A stretch of DNA of 64,000 bases from an uncultured Oscillospiraceae bacterium (GTDB lineage: Bacteria > Bacillota > Clostridia > Oscillospirales > Oscillospiraceae). Location: assembly GCA_910577525.1 (NCBI GenBank), contig CAJTLI010000013.1:1-64000 (forward strand), in the 5' to 3' direction. The notes beneath the pieces are model-generated. The model was not told the DNA's origin, made no database searches, and was given only the letters and a program-made list of their open reading frames with translations. Positions within the stretch are counted from its first letter, which is position 1. Each line of letters begins with the position of its first letter. The position numbers were made by a program, and so were the translations under genes. This document shows positions 36,596 through 44,668 of this stretch, in pieces.

Positions 36596-37627
36596 ATGAA
36601 AAAGACATCTAAATGGCTGGCGCTGCTGCTGGCGCTGGCTATGTCCCTGTCCCTGGCCGCCTGCTCCAGCCCCAGCGCCGAAAACAGCGACTCCGCCGGC
36701 TCCCAGAGCGTGGAGAGCGGCGAACCCGAGAACTCCGCCCCCGCCGGGGACAAGAAGTACGTGGTGGGCATCTCCCAGTTTGTCACCCACGACGCGCTGG
36801 ACGCCGCCACCCAGGGCTTCATCGACGCCATGAACAACATCTTCGGCGAGGACGGCTGGGAGTATGATCTCCAGAACGCCGCCAAGGACCCCAATATGTG
36901 CTCCACCATCGCCACCACCTTTGTGTCCAAAAAGGTGGACCTGATCATGGCCAACGCCACCCCGGCTCTCCAGGCCGCTGCCGCCGCCACCGGCGATATC
37001 CCCATCCTGGGCACCTCCGTCACCGAGTACGGCGTGGCCTTCGGCATTGAGAACTTCTCCGGCACCCTGGGCAACAACGTATCCGGCACCTCCGACCTGG
37101 CCCCCCTGGACCAGCAGGCCCAGATGATTAAGGAGTGGTATCCCGACGCCAAGAACATCGGCCTGCTCTACTGCTCCAACGAGGACAACAGCCAGTACCA
37201 GGTGGACACCGTCCAGGGCTACCTGGAGGGTATGGGCTACACCTGCAAGCAGTACGCCTTCTCCGACTCCAACGACATCGCCGCCGTGTGCCAGACCGCC
37301 GCGGACAACAGCGACGTGCTCTATATCCCCACGGACAACTCCGCCGCCTCCAGCACCCCCATCATCGACAACATCTGCCACGGCAATATCCCCGTGTTCT
37401 GCGGCGAGGAGGGCATCTGCAAGGGCTGCGGCGTGGCCACCCTGTCCATCAGCTACTACGACATCGGCTACAAGACCGGGGAGATGGCCGCTCAGATCCT
37501 CAAGGGCGAGGCAAACATCTCTGAGATGGAGATTCAGTACGCCCCCAAGTTCGTGAAGAAGTACAACGCCCCCATGTGCGAGGCGCTGAATATTGACGTG
37601 CCCGAGGGCTATGAGGCCATCGGCTGA
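36596..37627 (+). CDS. ABC transporter substrate-binding lipoprotein (TrpX-like, DUF534)
   Basis: The start ATG 36596 follows TTGGAGG. The 343-residue protein has a lipoprotein signal (MKKTSKWLALLLALAMSLSL then AACSS) and the PF04392-type fold: VVGISQFVTHDALDAATQGF near 50, LIMANATPALQAAAAATGDIPI near 120, and GVATLSISYYDIGYKTGEMA near 285. Relatives are often tryptophan/tyrosine-family importers (TrpXYZ), although the ligand of this copy is not established. It is the first gene of a three-gene operon. Confidence 0.9.
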   Translation: MKKTSKWLALLLALAMSLSLAACSSPSAENSDSAGSQSVESGEPENSAPAGDKKYVVGISQFVTHDALDAATQGFIDAMNNIFGEDGWEYDLQNAAKDPNMCSTIATTFVSKKVDLIMANATPALQAAAAATGDIPILGTSVTEYGVAFGIENFSGTLGNNVSGTSDLAPLDQQAQMIKEWYPDAKNIGLLYCSNEDNSQYQVDTVQGYLEGMGYTCKQYAFSDSNDIAAVCQTAADNSDVLYIPTDNSAASSTPIIDNICHGNIPVFCGEEGICKGCGVATLSISYYDIGYKTGEMAAQILKGEANISEMEIQYAPKFVKKYNAPMCEALNIDVPEGYEAIG

Positions 37628-37713
37628 GAACTGAATGACGCGGGCGGCGGAAGGGGGCGTCCCCCTCCCGCCGCTTTCGCGCATCCGAAACGATACAGGG
37701 AGGGATTTTCACC

Positions 37714-38676
37714 ATGACTGACTTTCTCGGCGCGCTGCCGGGGGCCGTATCCCAGGGACTGATCTGGGGCATCATGGCCATCGGCGTGTATATTACCTAT
37801 AAAATTCTGGACGTGGCCGACCTGACGGTGGACGGCTCCTTCTGCACCGGCGGGGCCACCTTCGTGATGCTGTTCGGCGCGGGGGTGAACATCTGGCTGG
37901 CCATGCTGGCGGCGCTGGCGGTGGGGGCGCTCACCGGCCTTGCCACGGGACTGCTCCACACCCTGTGCGGTATCCCCGCCATCCTGGCGGGCATCCTCAC
38001 CCAGCTGGGGCTGTGGTCCGTCAACCTGGCCATCATGGGCATGAAGGCCAATATGGCCATCAACCTCCAGGACAAGGTCAACCTGGAAAAGCTGCTGGTA
38101 TCCTCCCGCTTCCTTCAGGAGGTGGCCAAGGGGAACGAACCCCTGTGGCGGCATCCCATCCTGGTGGTGGGGCTGTTCACCCTGGCGGTCATCGCCGTGC
38201 TGTACTGGTTCTTCGGCACCGAGCTGGGGGCCTCCCTCCGGGCCACCGGGGCCAACCCCCACATGGCCCGGGCCCAGGGCATCAACACCAACGTGAACAA
38301 GGTCATCGGCCTGATGCTCTCCAACGCCCTGGTGGCCCTGTCCGGGGCGCTGCTCAGCCAATATCAGAGCTTTTCCGACGCCAGCATGGGCAAAGGGGCC
38401 ATCGTCATCGGCCTGGCCGCCGTCATCATCGGCCAGGTGCTGTTCTCCAAGCTGTTCCGCAATTTCGCGCTGAAGCTGCTGGCGGTGTCCATCGGCGCCG
38501 TCGTCTATTACATCGTCATCCAGGCGGTGCTGAGCTTCAGCGAGATCAACACCAACTACCTGAAGCTGATCTCCGCCGCCATTGTGGCCGTGTTCCTGAC
38601 CGTGCCCTACTGGAGGGAGCGGTATTTTTCCAAGCCCGTCCAGACCGCGAAAAAGGAGGGGAGCGCCCATGCTTGA
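37714..38676 (+). CDS. ABC transporter permease (TrpY-like, branched-chain permease family)
   Basis: The 320-residue protein has about 8-9 membrane segments of the BPD_transp_2 family (ISQGLIWGIMAIGVYITYKI-type start, then LTVDGSFCTGGATFVM and the conserved GTELGASLRATGANPHMARAQGI loop near 170). It overlaps the ATPase gene by 8 bp. It forms the membrane channel of the importer. Confidence 0.92.
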   Translation: MTDFLGALPGAVSQGLIWGIMAIGVYITYKILDVADLTVDGSFCTGGATFVMLFGAGVNIWLAMLAALAVGALTGLATGLLHTLCGIPAILAGILTQLGLWSVNLAIMGMKANMAINLQDKVNLEKLLVSSRFLQEVAKGNEPLWRHPILVVGLFTLAVIAVLYWFFGTELGASLRATGANPHMARAQGINTNVNKVIGLMLSNALVALSGALLSQYQSFSDASMGKGAIVIGLAAVIIGQVLFSKLFRNFALKLLAVSIGAVVYYIVIQAVLSFSEINTNYLKLISAAIVAVFLTVPYWRERYFSKPVQTAKKEGSAHA

Positions 38677-39463
38677 CGTAAAGAACATCCGCAAAACCTT
38701 CAATCCCGGCACCGTCAACGAGAAGACGGCGCTGAACGGGGTGTCCCTCACCCTGGGCGACGGGGAGTTCGTCACCGTCATCGGCGGCAACGGCGCGGGC
38801 AAATCCACCCTGCTCAACGCGGTGGCGGGGGTGTGGCCGGTGGACTCCGGCTCCATCTCCATCGGCGGGGCGGATGTGACCAAGCTCCCGGAGCACAAGC
38901 GGGCCAAATACATTGGCCGGGTGTTTCAGGACCCCATGATGGGCACAGCCGCCACCATGCAGATTGAGGAGAACATGGCCCTGGCCGCCCGGCGGGGGAG
39001 GGCCCGCACCCTGCGCCCCGGCATCACCCAGGACGAGCGGGAGCACTACCGGGAGATGCTGAAAATTCTGGACCTGGGCCTAGAGGACCGGCTCACCTCC
39101 AAGGTGGGGCTGCTGTCCGGCGGCCAGCGCCAGGCGCTGACCCTGCTCATGGCCGCCCTGCGCAAGCCCGATCTGCTGCTGCTGGACGAGCACACCGCCG
39201 CCCTGGACCCCAAGACCGCCGCCAAGGTGCTGGAGGCCACCGAGCGCATCGTCCAAAAGGACAAGCTCACCACCCTGATGATTACCCACAACATGCGGGA
39301 CGCCATTGTCCACGGCAACCGGCTCATCATGATGTATGAGGGGCGCATCGCTTTGGACATCTCGGGGGAGGACAAGAAAAAGCTCACCGTGGAGGACCTG
39401 CTGGCCAAGTTCGGCCAGGCCACCGGCTCGGACGAGGCGGACGACAAGCTGCTGCTGGGCTGA
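38669..39463 (+). CDS. ABC transporter ATP-binding protein (TrpZ-like)
   Basis: The 264-residue protein has Walker A GGNGAGKST near residue 40, the signature LSGGQRQALTL near 150, Walker B LLLLDEHTAAL near 170 and the switch His in ITHNM near 208. It is coupled to the permease by an 8-bp overlap. Its last 9 codons, stop and following bases (GACGCC) are perfectly duplicated at 39574-39605, beyond a GC-rich repeat. Confidence 0.95.
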   Translation: MLDVKNIRKTFNPGTVNEKTALNGVSLTLGDGEFVTVIGGNGAGKSTLLNAVAGVWPVDSGSISIGGADVTKLPEHKRAKYIGRVFQDPMMGTAATMQIEENMALAARRGRARTLRPGITQDEREHYREMLKILDLGLEDRLTSKVGLLSGGQRQALTLLMAALRKPDLLLLDEHTAALDPKTAAKVLEATERIVQKDKLTTLMITHNMRDAIVHGNRLIMMYEGRIALDISGEDKKKLTVEDLLAKFGQATGSDEADDKLLLG

Positions 39464-39605
39464 CGCCTCGGCGCAAATTCGAAGCGAAGCGGAGAATTTC
39501 CGCAGGGCGAATTCATTTCGCCCGAGGATTGAAATGCCGTTGGGTCCCCCGCCCGGCCTGCCGGGCGGGGAGCGGCGGACGACAAGCTGCTGCTGGGCTG
39601 ACGCC
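39436..39605. repeat. 3'-end repeat unit after the ABC ATPase gene
   Basis: A 32-bp perfect direct repeat covering the gene's last codons and stop is at 39436-39467 and 39574-39605. Similarity continues outward as CGCAAATTCG. The enclosed 106 bp contain GAAGCGAAGCGGAG, a GGGCGAATTC/ATTTCGCCCGAG hairpin, and a CCCGCCCGG/CCGGGCGGG hairpin. The arrangement matches the other 3'-end units. Confidence 0.8.
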
Positions 39606-39738
39606 CCGCCGCAAATTCGCATCGCCGCCCCGCGCCAGCGGGGCGGCGCTTTTCACCTGCTTTTGCCCCCGGCATACAATGGGAGTGGAAGGGGACCGTC
39701 CTATCCACCCTTCGCATCAACCATCGGGAGGTACAAAA

Positions 39739-39855
39739 ATGGCTGAATTTATTGAGCCGGGCCCAATCTGCGATACCACCGGTATCCGCGAGGCCGTGTG
39801 CATCCACACCCGAAAAATCTTCGACAGCTGCCGCGAGGAGGATATGACGCCTTAG
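39739..39855 (+). pseudogene. Truncated small Cys-containing protein gene next to a recombinase
   Basis: ATG 39739 follows GGGAGG. The 38-residue reading frame (MAEFIEPGPICDTTGIREAV..., then CIHTRKIFDSCREED and MTP) has the N-terminal look of a conserved clostridial family that normally continues past DSC(R)xKDC. Here it stops abruptly a few codons later, 27 bp before the end of a serine recombinase gene. The rest of the gene was not found in the window. The family resemblance is from memory and is not proven. Confidence 0.5.
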
Positions 39856-39881
39856 AGACCACTGGCAAAAATAAAAAAGCG

Positions 39882-41372
39882 TTACCGCAGGTGATACTCC
39901 AGCTGAAATTCCGCCGGTTTGGACTTCTTTTCCTTGCTGTAGACGATGTGATCCACCACGGCGTGGAGCAGGGCGTTCCGCGCCGGCGGGCCGCCGGCCC
40001 AATAGGCGCTCAAAACGTTTTGTATGCCGTCCTGCCGGGGGTCCCGGCGGGGACGGCCCGCTTTCCGCTTGGCCTCGGCCAGCCGGGCCTCCAGCTCCCG
40101 CCGCTTTTTCGACACCGCCTCCATGCGCTCCCGGTAGGTGGGCAGGTCGTATTCCCCCAGTTCCAGAAGCTCGTGAAGGCGTTCCTTCTGCCGCGCCGCC
40201 GCGGCCAGCTCCTTTTCCATGGCGGGCACGGCGTCCTGAAGCGGGGAGGGGGCGCTTTGCTGGGGCCGGCGCAGGGTCAGGCCCTCCAGAAGCGGTGTCA
40301 AATGGGTGATCACGCTGTATTCCACCAGGGCGAACTTGGCGGAGGCGCAGCACCCCTTCCTGGGGCATAGCAGATAGGGCTCGCCCTTCATGACCATGCG
40401 CTGCATGAACCCGCCGCAGGCGGCGCACCGGACCAGCCCGGCCAGCGGGCTTTTGACCGTGCCATCCTGCCGGGAGGGGCGATACCGCCCGTCCATGATC
40501 TCCTGGGCTCGCCGGAAGGTCCCGGCGTCGATGATGGGGGGGTGCAGGCCGTCGGTGACGGTCCACTTCTCCCGGGGATTGGGGACGGCGACCCGCCGCC
40601 GGACGCCGCCGGCGTTTTTGCTGACATGTGTTTTCCGGTCCCAGACGACCTTTCCGATGTATACCGGATTGCGCAGAATCTGGGCCACGCTGCTGCGGGA
40701 GAAGGCGGAGGACCTGTGGGGCCGCGCCCCCATGGCGTTGATCTGGCCCGCGATGGAAACGCACCCGTATCCGCCCAGGTACAGCTGGAACATGAGCCGG
40801 ACAAATTTGGCCTCCGGCTCGAAGATCTCCAGGGTGGGCTTCCGGCCGGTGACGGCCTTTTTGTAGCCGTATGGGGCGTTGGCCACGTAGCAGCCGTCCC
40901 GAATGGACCGCTGGAGCCCCCGGCGCAGGCGCTTGTTGATGATCTTGTACTCCCGGCGGCTCATGAAGGTTTTGAATTCCGCCAGCTCGTCGTCGATCTC
41001 GTCGGACAGGTCGTATACCTTGTCCGGGGTGACGATCAGCGTCCCGCTGTCCCGAAAGGCGTCCAGAATGACGCCCTGGTCCTTCATCCGGCCCCGGGAC
41101 AGCCGGTCCAGATCCATGCAGAGGACCGCGTCGTAGGTCCCGGCCTCCACCGCCTCCAGCATCCGGAGCATCTGGGGGCGGGCGTACAGGCTCTCCCCGC
41201 TGACCACCTCCGGATAGAAGGCGGCGATGTTCAGCCCGTGGCGCTGGGCGCACTCCACCAGCCATTCCCGGTGCTTCCGCAGGACCTCGTCTGTCTCCAG
41301 GCCCTCCTCCGCCCTGGATTTGCGCAGGTATACGGCGGCGGCACCCCCCGACAAATCTTGTTTTCCCGACAT
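39882..41372 (-). CDS. Large serine recombinase
   Basis: ATG 41372 follows GGGAGGG, giving 496 residues. The N-terminal resolvase domain has the catalytic Ser in AVYLRKSRAEEG, DLDRLSRGRMKDQ and the expected Arg residues. The recombinase domain (YGYKKAVTGRKPTLEIFEPEAKFVRLMF) and zinc ribbon (CAACGGFMQRMV...CPRKGCC) follow, then a coiled coil (about 390-440). Its 3' end abuts the truncated gene at 39739. GGATATGAC occurs on both sides (39840-39848 and 41427-41435), so it may be a recombinase-only insertion. Confidence 0.9.
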   Translation of the reverse strand: MSGKQDLSGGAAAVYLRKSRAEEGLETDEVLRKHREWLVECAQRHGLNIAAFYPEVVSGESLYARPQMLRMLEAVEAGTYDAVLCMDLDRLSRGRMKDQGVILDAFRDSGTLIVTPDKVYDLSDEIDDELAEFKTFMSRREYKIINKRLRRGLQRSIRDGCYVANAPYGYKKAVTGRKPTLEIFEPEAKFVRLMFQLYLGGYGCVSIAGQINAMGARPHRSSAFSRSSVAQILRNPVYIGKVVWDRKTHVSKNAGGVRRRVAVPNPREKWTVTDGLHPPIIDAGTFRRAQEIMDGRYRPSRQDGTVKSPLAGLVRCAACGGFMQRMVMKGEPYLLCPRKGCCASAKFALVEYSVITHLTPLLEGLTLRRPQQSAPSPLQDAVPAMEKELAAAARQKERLHELLELGEYDLPTYRERMEAVSKKRRELEARLAEAKRKAGRPRRDPRQDGIQNVLSAYWAGGPPARNALLHAVVDHIVYSKEKKSKPAEFQLEYHLR

Positions 41373-41491
41373 GCTATCCCTCCCCACATATTTGCCGCTT
41401 AGGGTCTTATATGGCGCCGTCCGGGCGGATATGACCCGGCGGGAAAGGTGGACAGGCCCTCCCGCATATGCTTGGACGGGAGGCGACGGCG

Positions 41492-41761
41492 ATGGAGACC
41501 AAAGTGGAGGAGCGGACGGCGGCTCTGGGGGGCAGGGAATACCGGCACACCGTCACGCGGCGGGGGCCGGTGGAGCTGACCCTTCGGGGAGCGCCCGCCC
41601 TGTCGGAGCTGGCCACCGAAATCCTGTGGCCGGGGAATATGGGGACCAGCAGGAGCTACACCCTGAGCCGGCCGGAGCGGCCCCCGGAGGAGGAGGCCGC
41701 GTTCCTGGCCGGGGTTCAGGAGGCGGCCGCCTCGGCCCTGATGAACGAGGGGATTTGGTGA
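41492..41761 (+). CDS. Hypothetical protein (89 aa)
   Basis: ATG 41492 follows GGGAGG by 8 bp, which favours it over the in-frame ATG at 41468. The acidic, soluble 89-residue product (METKVEERTAALGGREYRHT...) contains Arg- and Glu-rich stretches and no known motif. It ends before a strong terminator. It may belong to the core genome or to the small recombinase insertion. Confidence 0.55.
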   Translation: METKVEERTAALGGREYRHTVTRRGPVELTLRGAPALSELATEILWPGNMGTSRSYTLSRPERPPEEEAAFLAGVQEAAASALMNEGIW

Positions 41762-41774
41762 GGGCGTGAAAAAT

Positions 41775-41800
41775 CCGCCGGACGGCTTGCCGTCCGGCGG
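41775..41800. terminator. Terminator between convergent genes
   Basis: CCGCCGGACGG CTTG CCGTCCGGCGG is a perfect 11-bp stem with a 4-nt loop, between the 89-residue gene and the corA-type gene. Confidence 0.85.
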
Positions 41801-41818
41801 ACTGGGCCGGGGTTCGGG

Positions 41819-42751
41819 TCAGAGCAGATCCTTTTTCTTCAGAATGATCCCCGCCGCCACAATGATGGCCACGGATATGCCCAACGGGGGCCAGAAGCTC
41901 CCGGCAAAGGGCAGGACACCCACGTTCATGCCGTAGAAGCTGAACACGATGTTGGGCACCGTCATGAGGATGGTGACGGAGGCCAGCAGCTTCATGATGA
42001 CGTTCAGATTGTTGGAGATGACGGAGGCGAAGGCGTCCATCATGCCCGAGATGATGTCGGAGTAGATCTGGGCCATTTCAATGGCCTGGCGCACCTCAAT
42101 GAGCACGTCCTCCAGCAGGTCGTGGTCCTCCTCATAGAGGGTGACGATGCGGCCCCGGAGAATTTTCTCCAGCGTCACCTCGTTGGCCTTGAGGGAGGTG
42201 TTGAAATAGACCAGGGACTTCTCCAGGTCCAGCAGCTGAATGAGCTCCTTGTTCCGCTGGGACCGGTAGAGCTGCCGCTCCATATGGTTGTAGGTCTTGT
42301 CGATCTGCTTCAGGTAGTTCAGATACCGCTTGGCCACCAGCAGTAGGATGTTGAGGATGAACCGGGTGCGCTGCTGGGTGCGCACGTCCTTCACCAGTCC
42401 GGCCTGGAGGTCCGTCACCACCGAGGTCTCCTTCAGACACACAGTGATGATGTGCCGGTCGGTGACGATGATGCCCATGGGCAGGGTAGAGTAGACCACG
42501 CCGGTCTCGTCCTGCTCCATGGCGGGTGTGTCCACAATGATGAGAGTGCAGCCGTCCTCCTTGTCGATGCGGGAGGTCTCCTCCTCGTCCAGCGCGGCCC
42601 GGAGGAAAGAGGGCTCCACTGCCAGGGTGGCGGCCACGGTTTTCAGCTCGTCCTCGCTGGGGTTGACCAGGTTGACCCAGCAGCCGTCCGTCACGGAGCT
42701 CAGCGGAATCATTTTGCCGTCCACCGTCTTGTGTATGGTCATCATAAGCAT
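41819..42751 (-). CDS. CorA-family divalent cation (Mg/Co) transporter
   Basis: The 310-residue protein has a long N-terminal cytoplasmic alpha/beta domain, a long stalk helix and two C-terminal membrane segments. The signature GMN follows TM1 (VFSFYGMNVGVLPFAGSF). The C-terminus is basic (KKKDLL), as in CorA. It is transcribed from a clear promoter with a leader of about 240 nt, which contains a possible upstream reading frame. Confidence 0.92.
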   Translation of the reverse strand: MLMMTIHKTVDGKMIPLSSVTDGCWVNLVNPSEDELKTVAATLAVEPSFLRAALDEEETSRIDKEDGCTLIIVDTPAMEQDETGVVYSTLPMGIIVTDRHIITVCLKETSVVTDLQAGLVKDVRTQQRTRFILNILLLVAKRYLNYLKQIDKTYNHMERQLYRSQRNKELIQLLDLEKSLVYFNTSLKANEVTLEKILRGRIVTLYEEDHDLLEDVLIEVRQAIEMAQIYSDIISGMMDAFASVISNNLNVIMKLLASVTILMTVPNIVFSFYGMNVGVLPFAGSFWPPLGISVAIIVAAGIILKKKDLL

Positions 42752-42993
42752 TCACGCCTTTCCCGGGGGGAGGGGAGGGCCCCAAAAGGCAAAAAAATCC
42801 CCCGCCGCAGCCCATGTAAAATCTTCCCCCCGGCGGGTGCCGGCGGGAGCGGGGCGCACGGGAGAGGCGGGGCAGAACCGGCTTCAGCAGGTGCGCCGTG
42901 GTTGGAATGTGCAACTTCGACCAAACGGATCGCTTGACACGACGCATCTCACTTCCTTTATATGTCTCATTTCCGCATTCTGCGGCCTTATCC

Positions 42994-43022
42994 ATTATAT
43001 GCTTTTTCTCCTCCGATTGCAA
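42994..43022 (-). promoter_or_regulatory. corA-type gene promoter with long leader
   Basis: On the minus strand TTGCAA (43022-43017), a 17-bp spacer and TATAAT (42999-42994) precede a leader of about 240 nt. Within it, AAGGAAG precedes an ATG at about 42948 that opens a Pro- and Arg-rich frame (MRRVKRSVWSKLHIPTTAHL...) overlapping corA out of frame. I see no M-box consensus. Confidence 0.65.
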
Positions 43023-43038
43023 GAAGAAAAATCATCCG

Positions 43039-43196
43039 CCCCTATGCGCCTATCTTCGCAGCGTTTTCGCGCTCCGATTGGGCGCATAGCCGGGTCGCTT
43101 TCCCTTCGACTCGGACAAAACCCGACTTCACTGCGTGAATTCTGGGCTTTTGTCCTCGCTCCGGTCCAAGCTCCCCTATGCGCCTATCGTCGCAGC
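43039..43196. repeat. 3'-end repeat unit after dpaB
   Basis: A 24-bp direct repeat with one mismatch (CCCCTATGCGCC...CGCAGC on plus) occurs at 43039-43062 and 43173-43196. The right copy covers the last codons and TAG stop of dpaB. The enclosed 110 bp (minus strand) contain GGACCGGAGCGAGGACAAAA and GGGTTTTGTCCGAGTCGAAG, nearly the same as the unit after pncB. Confidence 0.8.
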
Positions 43197-43768
43197 AATA
43201 GGGGCTGAATCTGCTCCCCCCGGCAGGCTGCCTCTACGGCGTCGGGCACCAGGGAGAAGTCCGCCACCAGGGAGGCGGGCTTGCCCGCCCAGTCGTCCTG
43301 GCCGAAGGGGACGAAATAGACGTTCTTCCGCCCCAGCATCGTCCCCAGGTTGGGGGCGGAGGCGGACAGGCCGTCGTTGGTGGCCAGGGCCAGCACCAGG
43401 GGCCTGCCATTGCGCAGATGGGCCTTGGCCGCCATGGTGACGGAGGTGTCGGTGACGCCATGGGCCAGCTTGGCCAGGGTGTTGCCGGTGCAGGGGCAGA
43501 TCACCAGCACGTCCAGCAGCCCCTTGGGCCCAATGGGCTCCGCCCCGGCCACGGTGGAGATCACCCGGCATGAGCACAGCCGCTCCATCTCCCGCATAAA
43601 GTCGTGGGCCGCGCCGAACCGGGTGTCGGTGGACGCCACCGCGCCGGACACGATGGGCGTCACCGGCCCGAACCGGGCGGCGGTCTGCTCCAGGGCGTCC
43701 AGCGCCTTGGACATGGTACAGAAGGACCCGCAGAACGCGAAGCCCACCCTCAATTCCTTCTGATTCAC
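43184..43768 (-). CDS. dpaB: Dipicolinate synthase subunit B
   Basis: DpaB (SpoVFB) is the flavoprotein-like subunit that, with DpaA, makes dipicolinic acid in the mother cell for loading into the spore core. The 194-residue protein starts NQKELRVGFAFCGSFCTMSK and has VICPCTGNTLAKLAHGVTDT near 90 and LALATNDGLSASAPN near 125, typical of the family. Its start overlaps the dpaA 3' segment stop by 4 bp, so translation is coupled to dpaA. Confidence 0.94.
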   Translation of the reverse strand: MNQKELRVGFAFCGSFCTMSKALDALEQTAARFGPVTPIVSGAVASTDTRFGAAHDFMREMERLCSCRVISTVAGAEPIGPKGLLDVLVICPCTGNTLAKLAHGVTDTSVTMAAKAHLRNGRPLVLALATNDGLSASAPNLGTMLGRKNVYFVPFGQDDWAGKPASLVADFSLVPDAVEAACRGEQIQPLLLRR

Positions 43769-44241
43769 AGGTTTGATTCCTCCATGATATGATAAATGGT
43801 GTCCTTAATGTACCGCCCCGCGGTGACGGGGGCCACCTTGCCGGGCAGGGAAAGGGCCCAGATCACCCGCACGCCCAGGGCAGCGGCGGCGTCCATGTCC
43901 ACCCCGCCGGGCCGGGAGGCCAGGTCGATGACCAGGGCCCGCTCCTTCAGGGCGTTCAGCTCCCTGGCCCCCAGCACCGGGGCGGGGACGGTGTTGAGCA
44001 CCAGATCATAGCCGCACAGCCAGTCGGGCAGACGGTGCATCCCCTCGCTGCCCAGGCCTATGCTCTCGGCGGCGGCCCGCTGCGCATAGCGCCGGGCGGC
44101 CACCCACACCCGGGCCCCCAGCGCCCGCAGCCGCGGCGCCAGCGCCTGGCCCAGCCGCCCGAAGCCAATCACCAGCACCCGCGCGTCGTGGAGGGTGATG
44201 GGCAGCTCCTCCATGGCGATCTGAATGGCGCCCTCGGCGGT
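43765..44241 (-). pseudogene. dpaA: 3' segment of interrupted dpaA (dipicolinate synthase subunit A, C-terminal half)
   Basis: The 158 codons begin TAEGAIQIAMEELPITLH and contain the NAD(P)-binding motif VLVIGFGRLGQALA, then VLNTVPAPVLG and the C-terminal VTAGRYIKDTIYHIMEE. These match the Rossmann half of DpaA. The upstream part of the gene is missing here; the frame continues into unrelated macro-domain codons of a mobile element. The matching 5' segment is at 58896-59282 on the same strand. Together they give 287 codons, about the normal DpaA length. The segment overlaps dpaB by 4 bp, as in intact operons. Confidence 0.93.
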
Positions 44242-44502
44242 GGGTAGGGCGTTAGCGGTATGGCAACGCAAAAAAGAGAGACGGCTGGTTTGCAGCCGCC
44301 CCTTTTTATCTTTCAAAAAACTTTGATTTCCAATCTCCAACTGCTTTTCGTCGTATACCCGCTCGTAGCTCTTGAACATCGCAGGGTAGCGCTTTTTAAA
44401 CTCCAGCGCAACGCCCTTTCCCATCACCCCTACAGTGTTCACCGTATTAACCAGCACTTGCGCCGGACTGCTGAATATATCGCCTTTCAAATAGGTAATC
44501 AT
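43765..44502 (-). CDS. Chimeric ORF: N-terminal macro-domain fragment joined to the DpaA C-terminal half
   Basis: ATG 44502 follows GAGGTG by 6 bp and opens a 245-residue frame. Residues 1 to about 60 (MITYLKGDIFSSPAQVLVNT, VNTVGVMGKGVALEFKKRYP) match the start of DarG-type macro domains, which remove ADP-ribose. The domain is cut off well short of its usual 150 residues at the element boundary, and the frame then enters dpaA. A promoter-like pair (TTTACT/TATACT) lies at 44564-44537. The truncated macro domain is unlikely to be active. The ORF could nevertheless drive translation of the DpaA half and dpaB in cells that keep the element. Confidence 0.6.
   Translation of the reverse strand: MITYLKGDIFSSPAQVLVNTVNTVGVMGKGVALEFKKRYPAMFKSYERVYDEKQLEIGNQSFLKDKKGRLQTSRLSFLRCHTANALPTAEGAIQIAMEELPITLHDARVLVIGFGRLGQALAPRLRALGARVWVAARRYAQRAAAESIGLGSEGMHRLPDWLCGYDLVLNTVPAPVLGARELNALKERALVIDLASRPGGVDMDAAAALGVRVIWALSLPGKVAPVTAGRYIKDTIYHIMEESNL
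44242..44263. repeat. Left junction (attachment site) of the dpaA element
   Basis: On the minus strand CCATACCGCTAACGCC (44263-44248) is followed by CTACCC and then the dpaA codons ACC GCC GAG. The 16-bp arm is the exact inverse of the right junction arm. The exact crossover base cannot be fixed from one sequence. Confidence 0.8.
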
Positions 44503-44536
44503 CACCATCACCTCAAACGCGCATTATCAATATCTT

Positions 44537-44580
44537 AGTATAACACAGCAGAAAGAAAAGTAAAAGACAAATCGAACTGA
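44537..44580. repeat. 44-bp promoter repeat, copy 1 (upstream of the macro/DpaA ORF)
   Basis: This block is nearly identical to 45581-45624 (about 40 of 44 bases). On the minus strand both contain TTTACT, a 16-bp spacer and TATACT, so they are duplicated promoters for minus-strand genes. They share the flank TCAGTTCGATTTG. Confidence 0.75.
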
Positions 44581-44668
44581 GGCTCGAAGGATTTCACTTC
44601 CCTGCATATCTTTGAGTGCCTGTCAAGCCAACCAAGCAGGACAGGAAAAATTTTGCGCAGGATTTTTG

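Noticed and set aside
42752..42990. M-box Mg riboswitch before corA
   Set aside because: The leader length would fit, but the conserved M-box segments could not be found.
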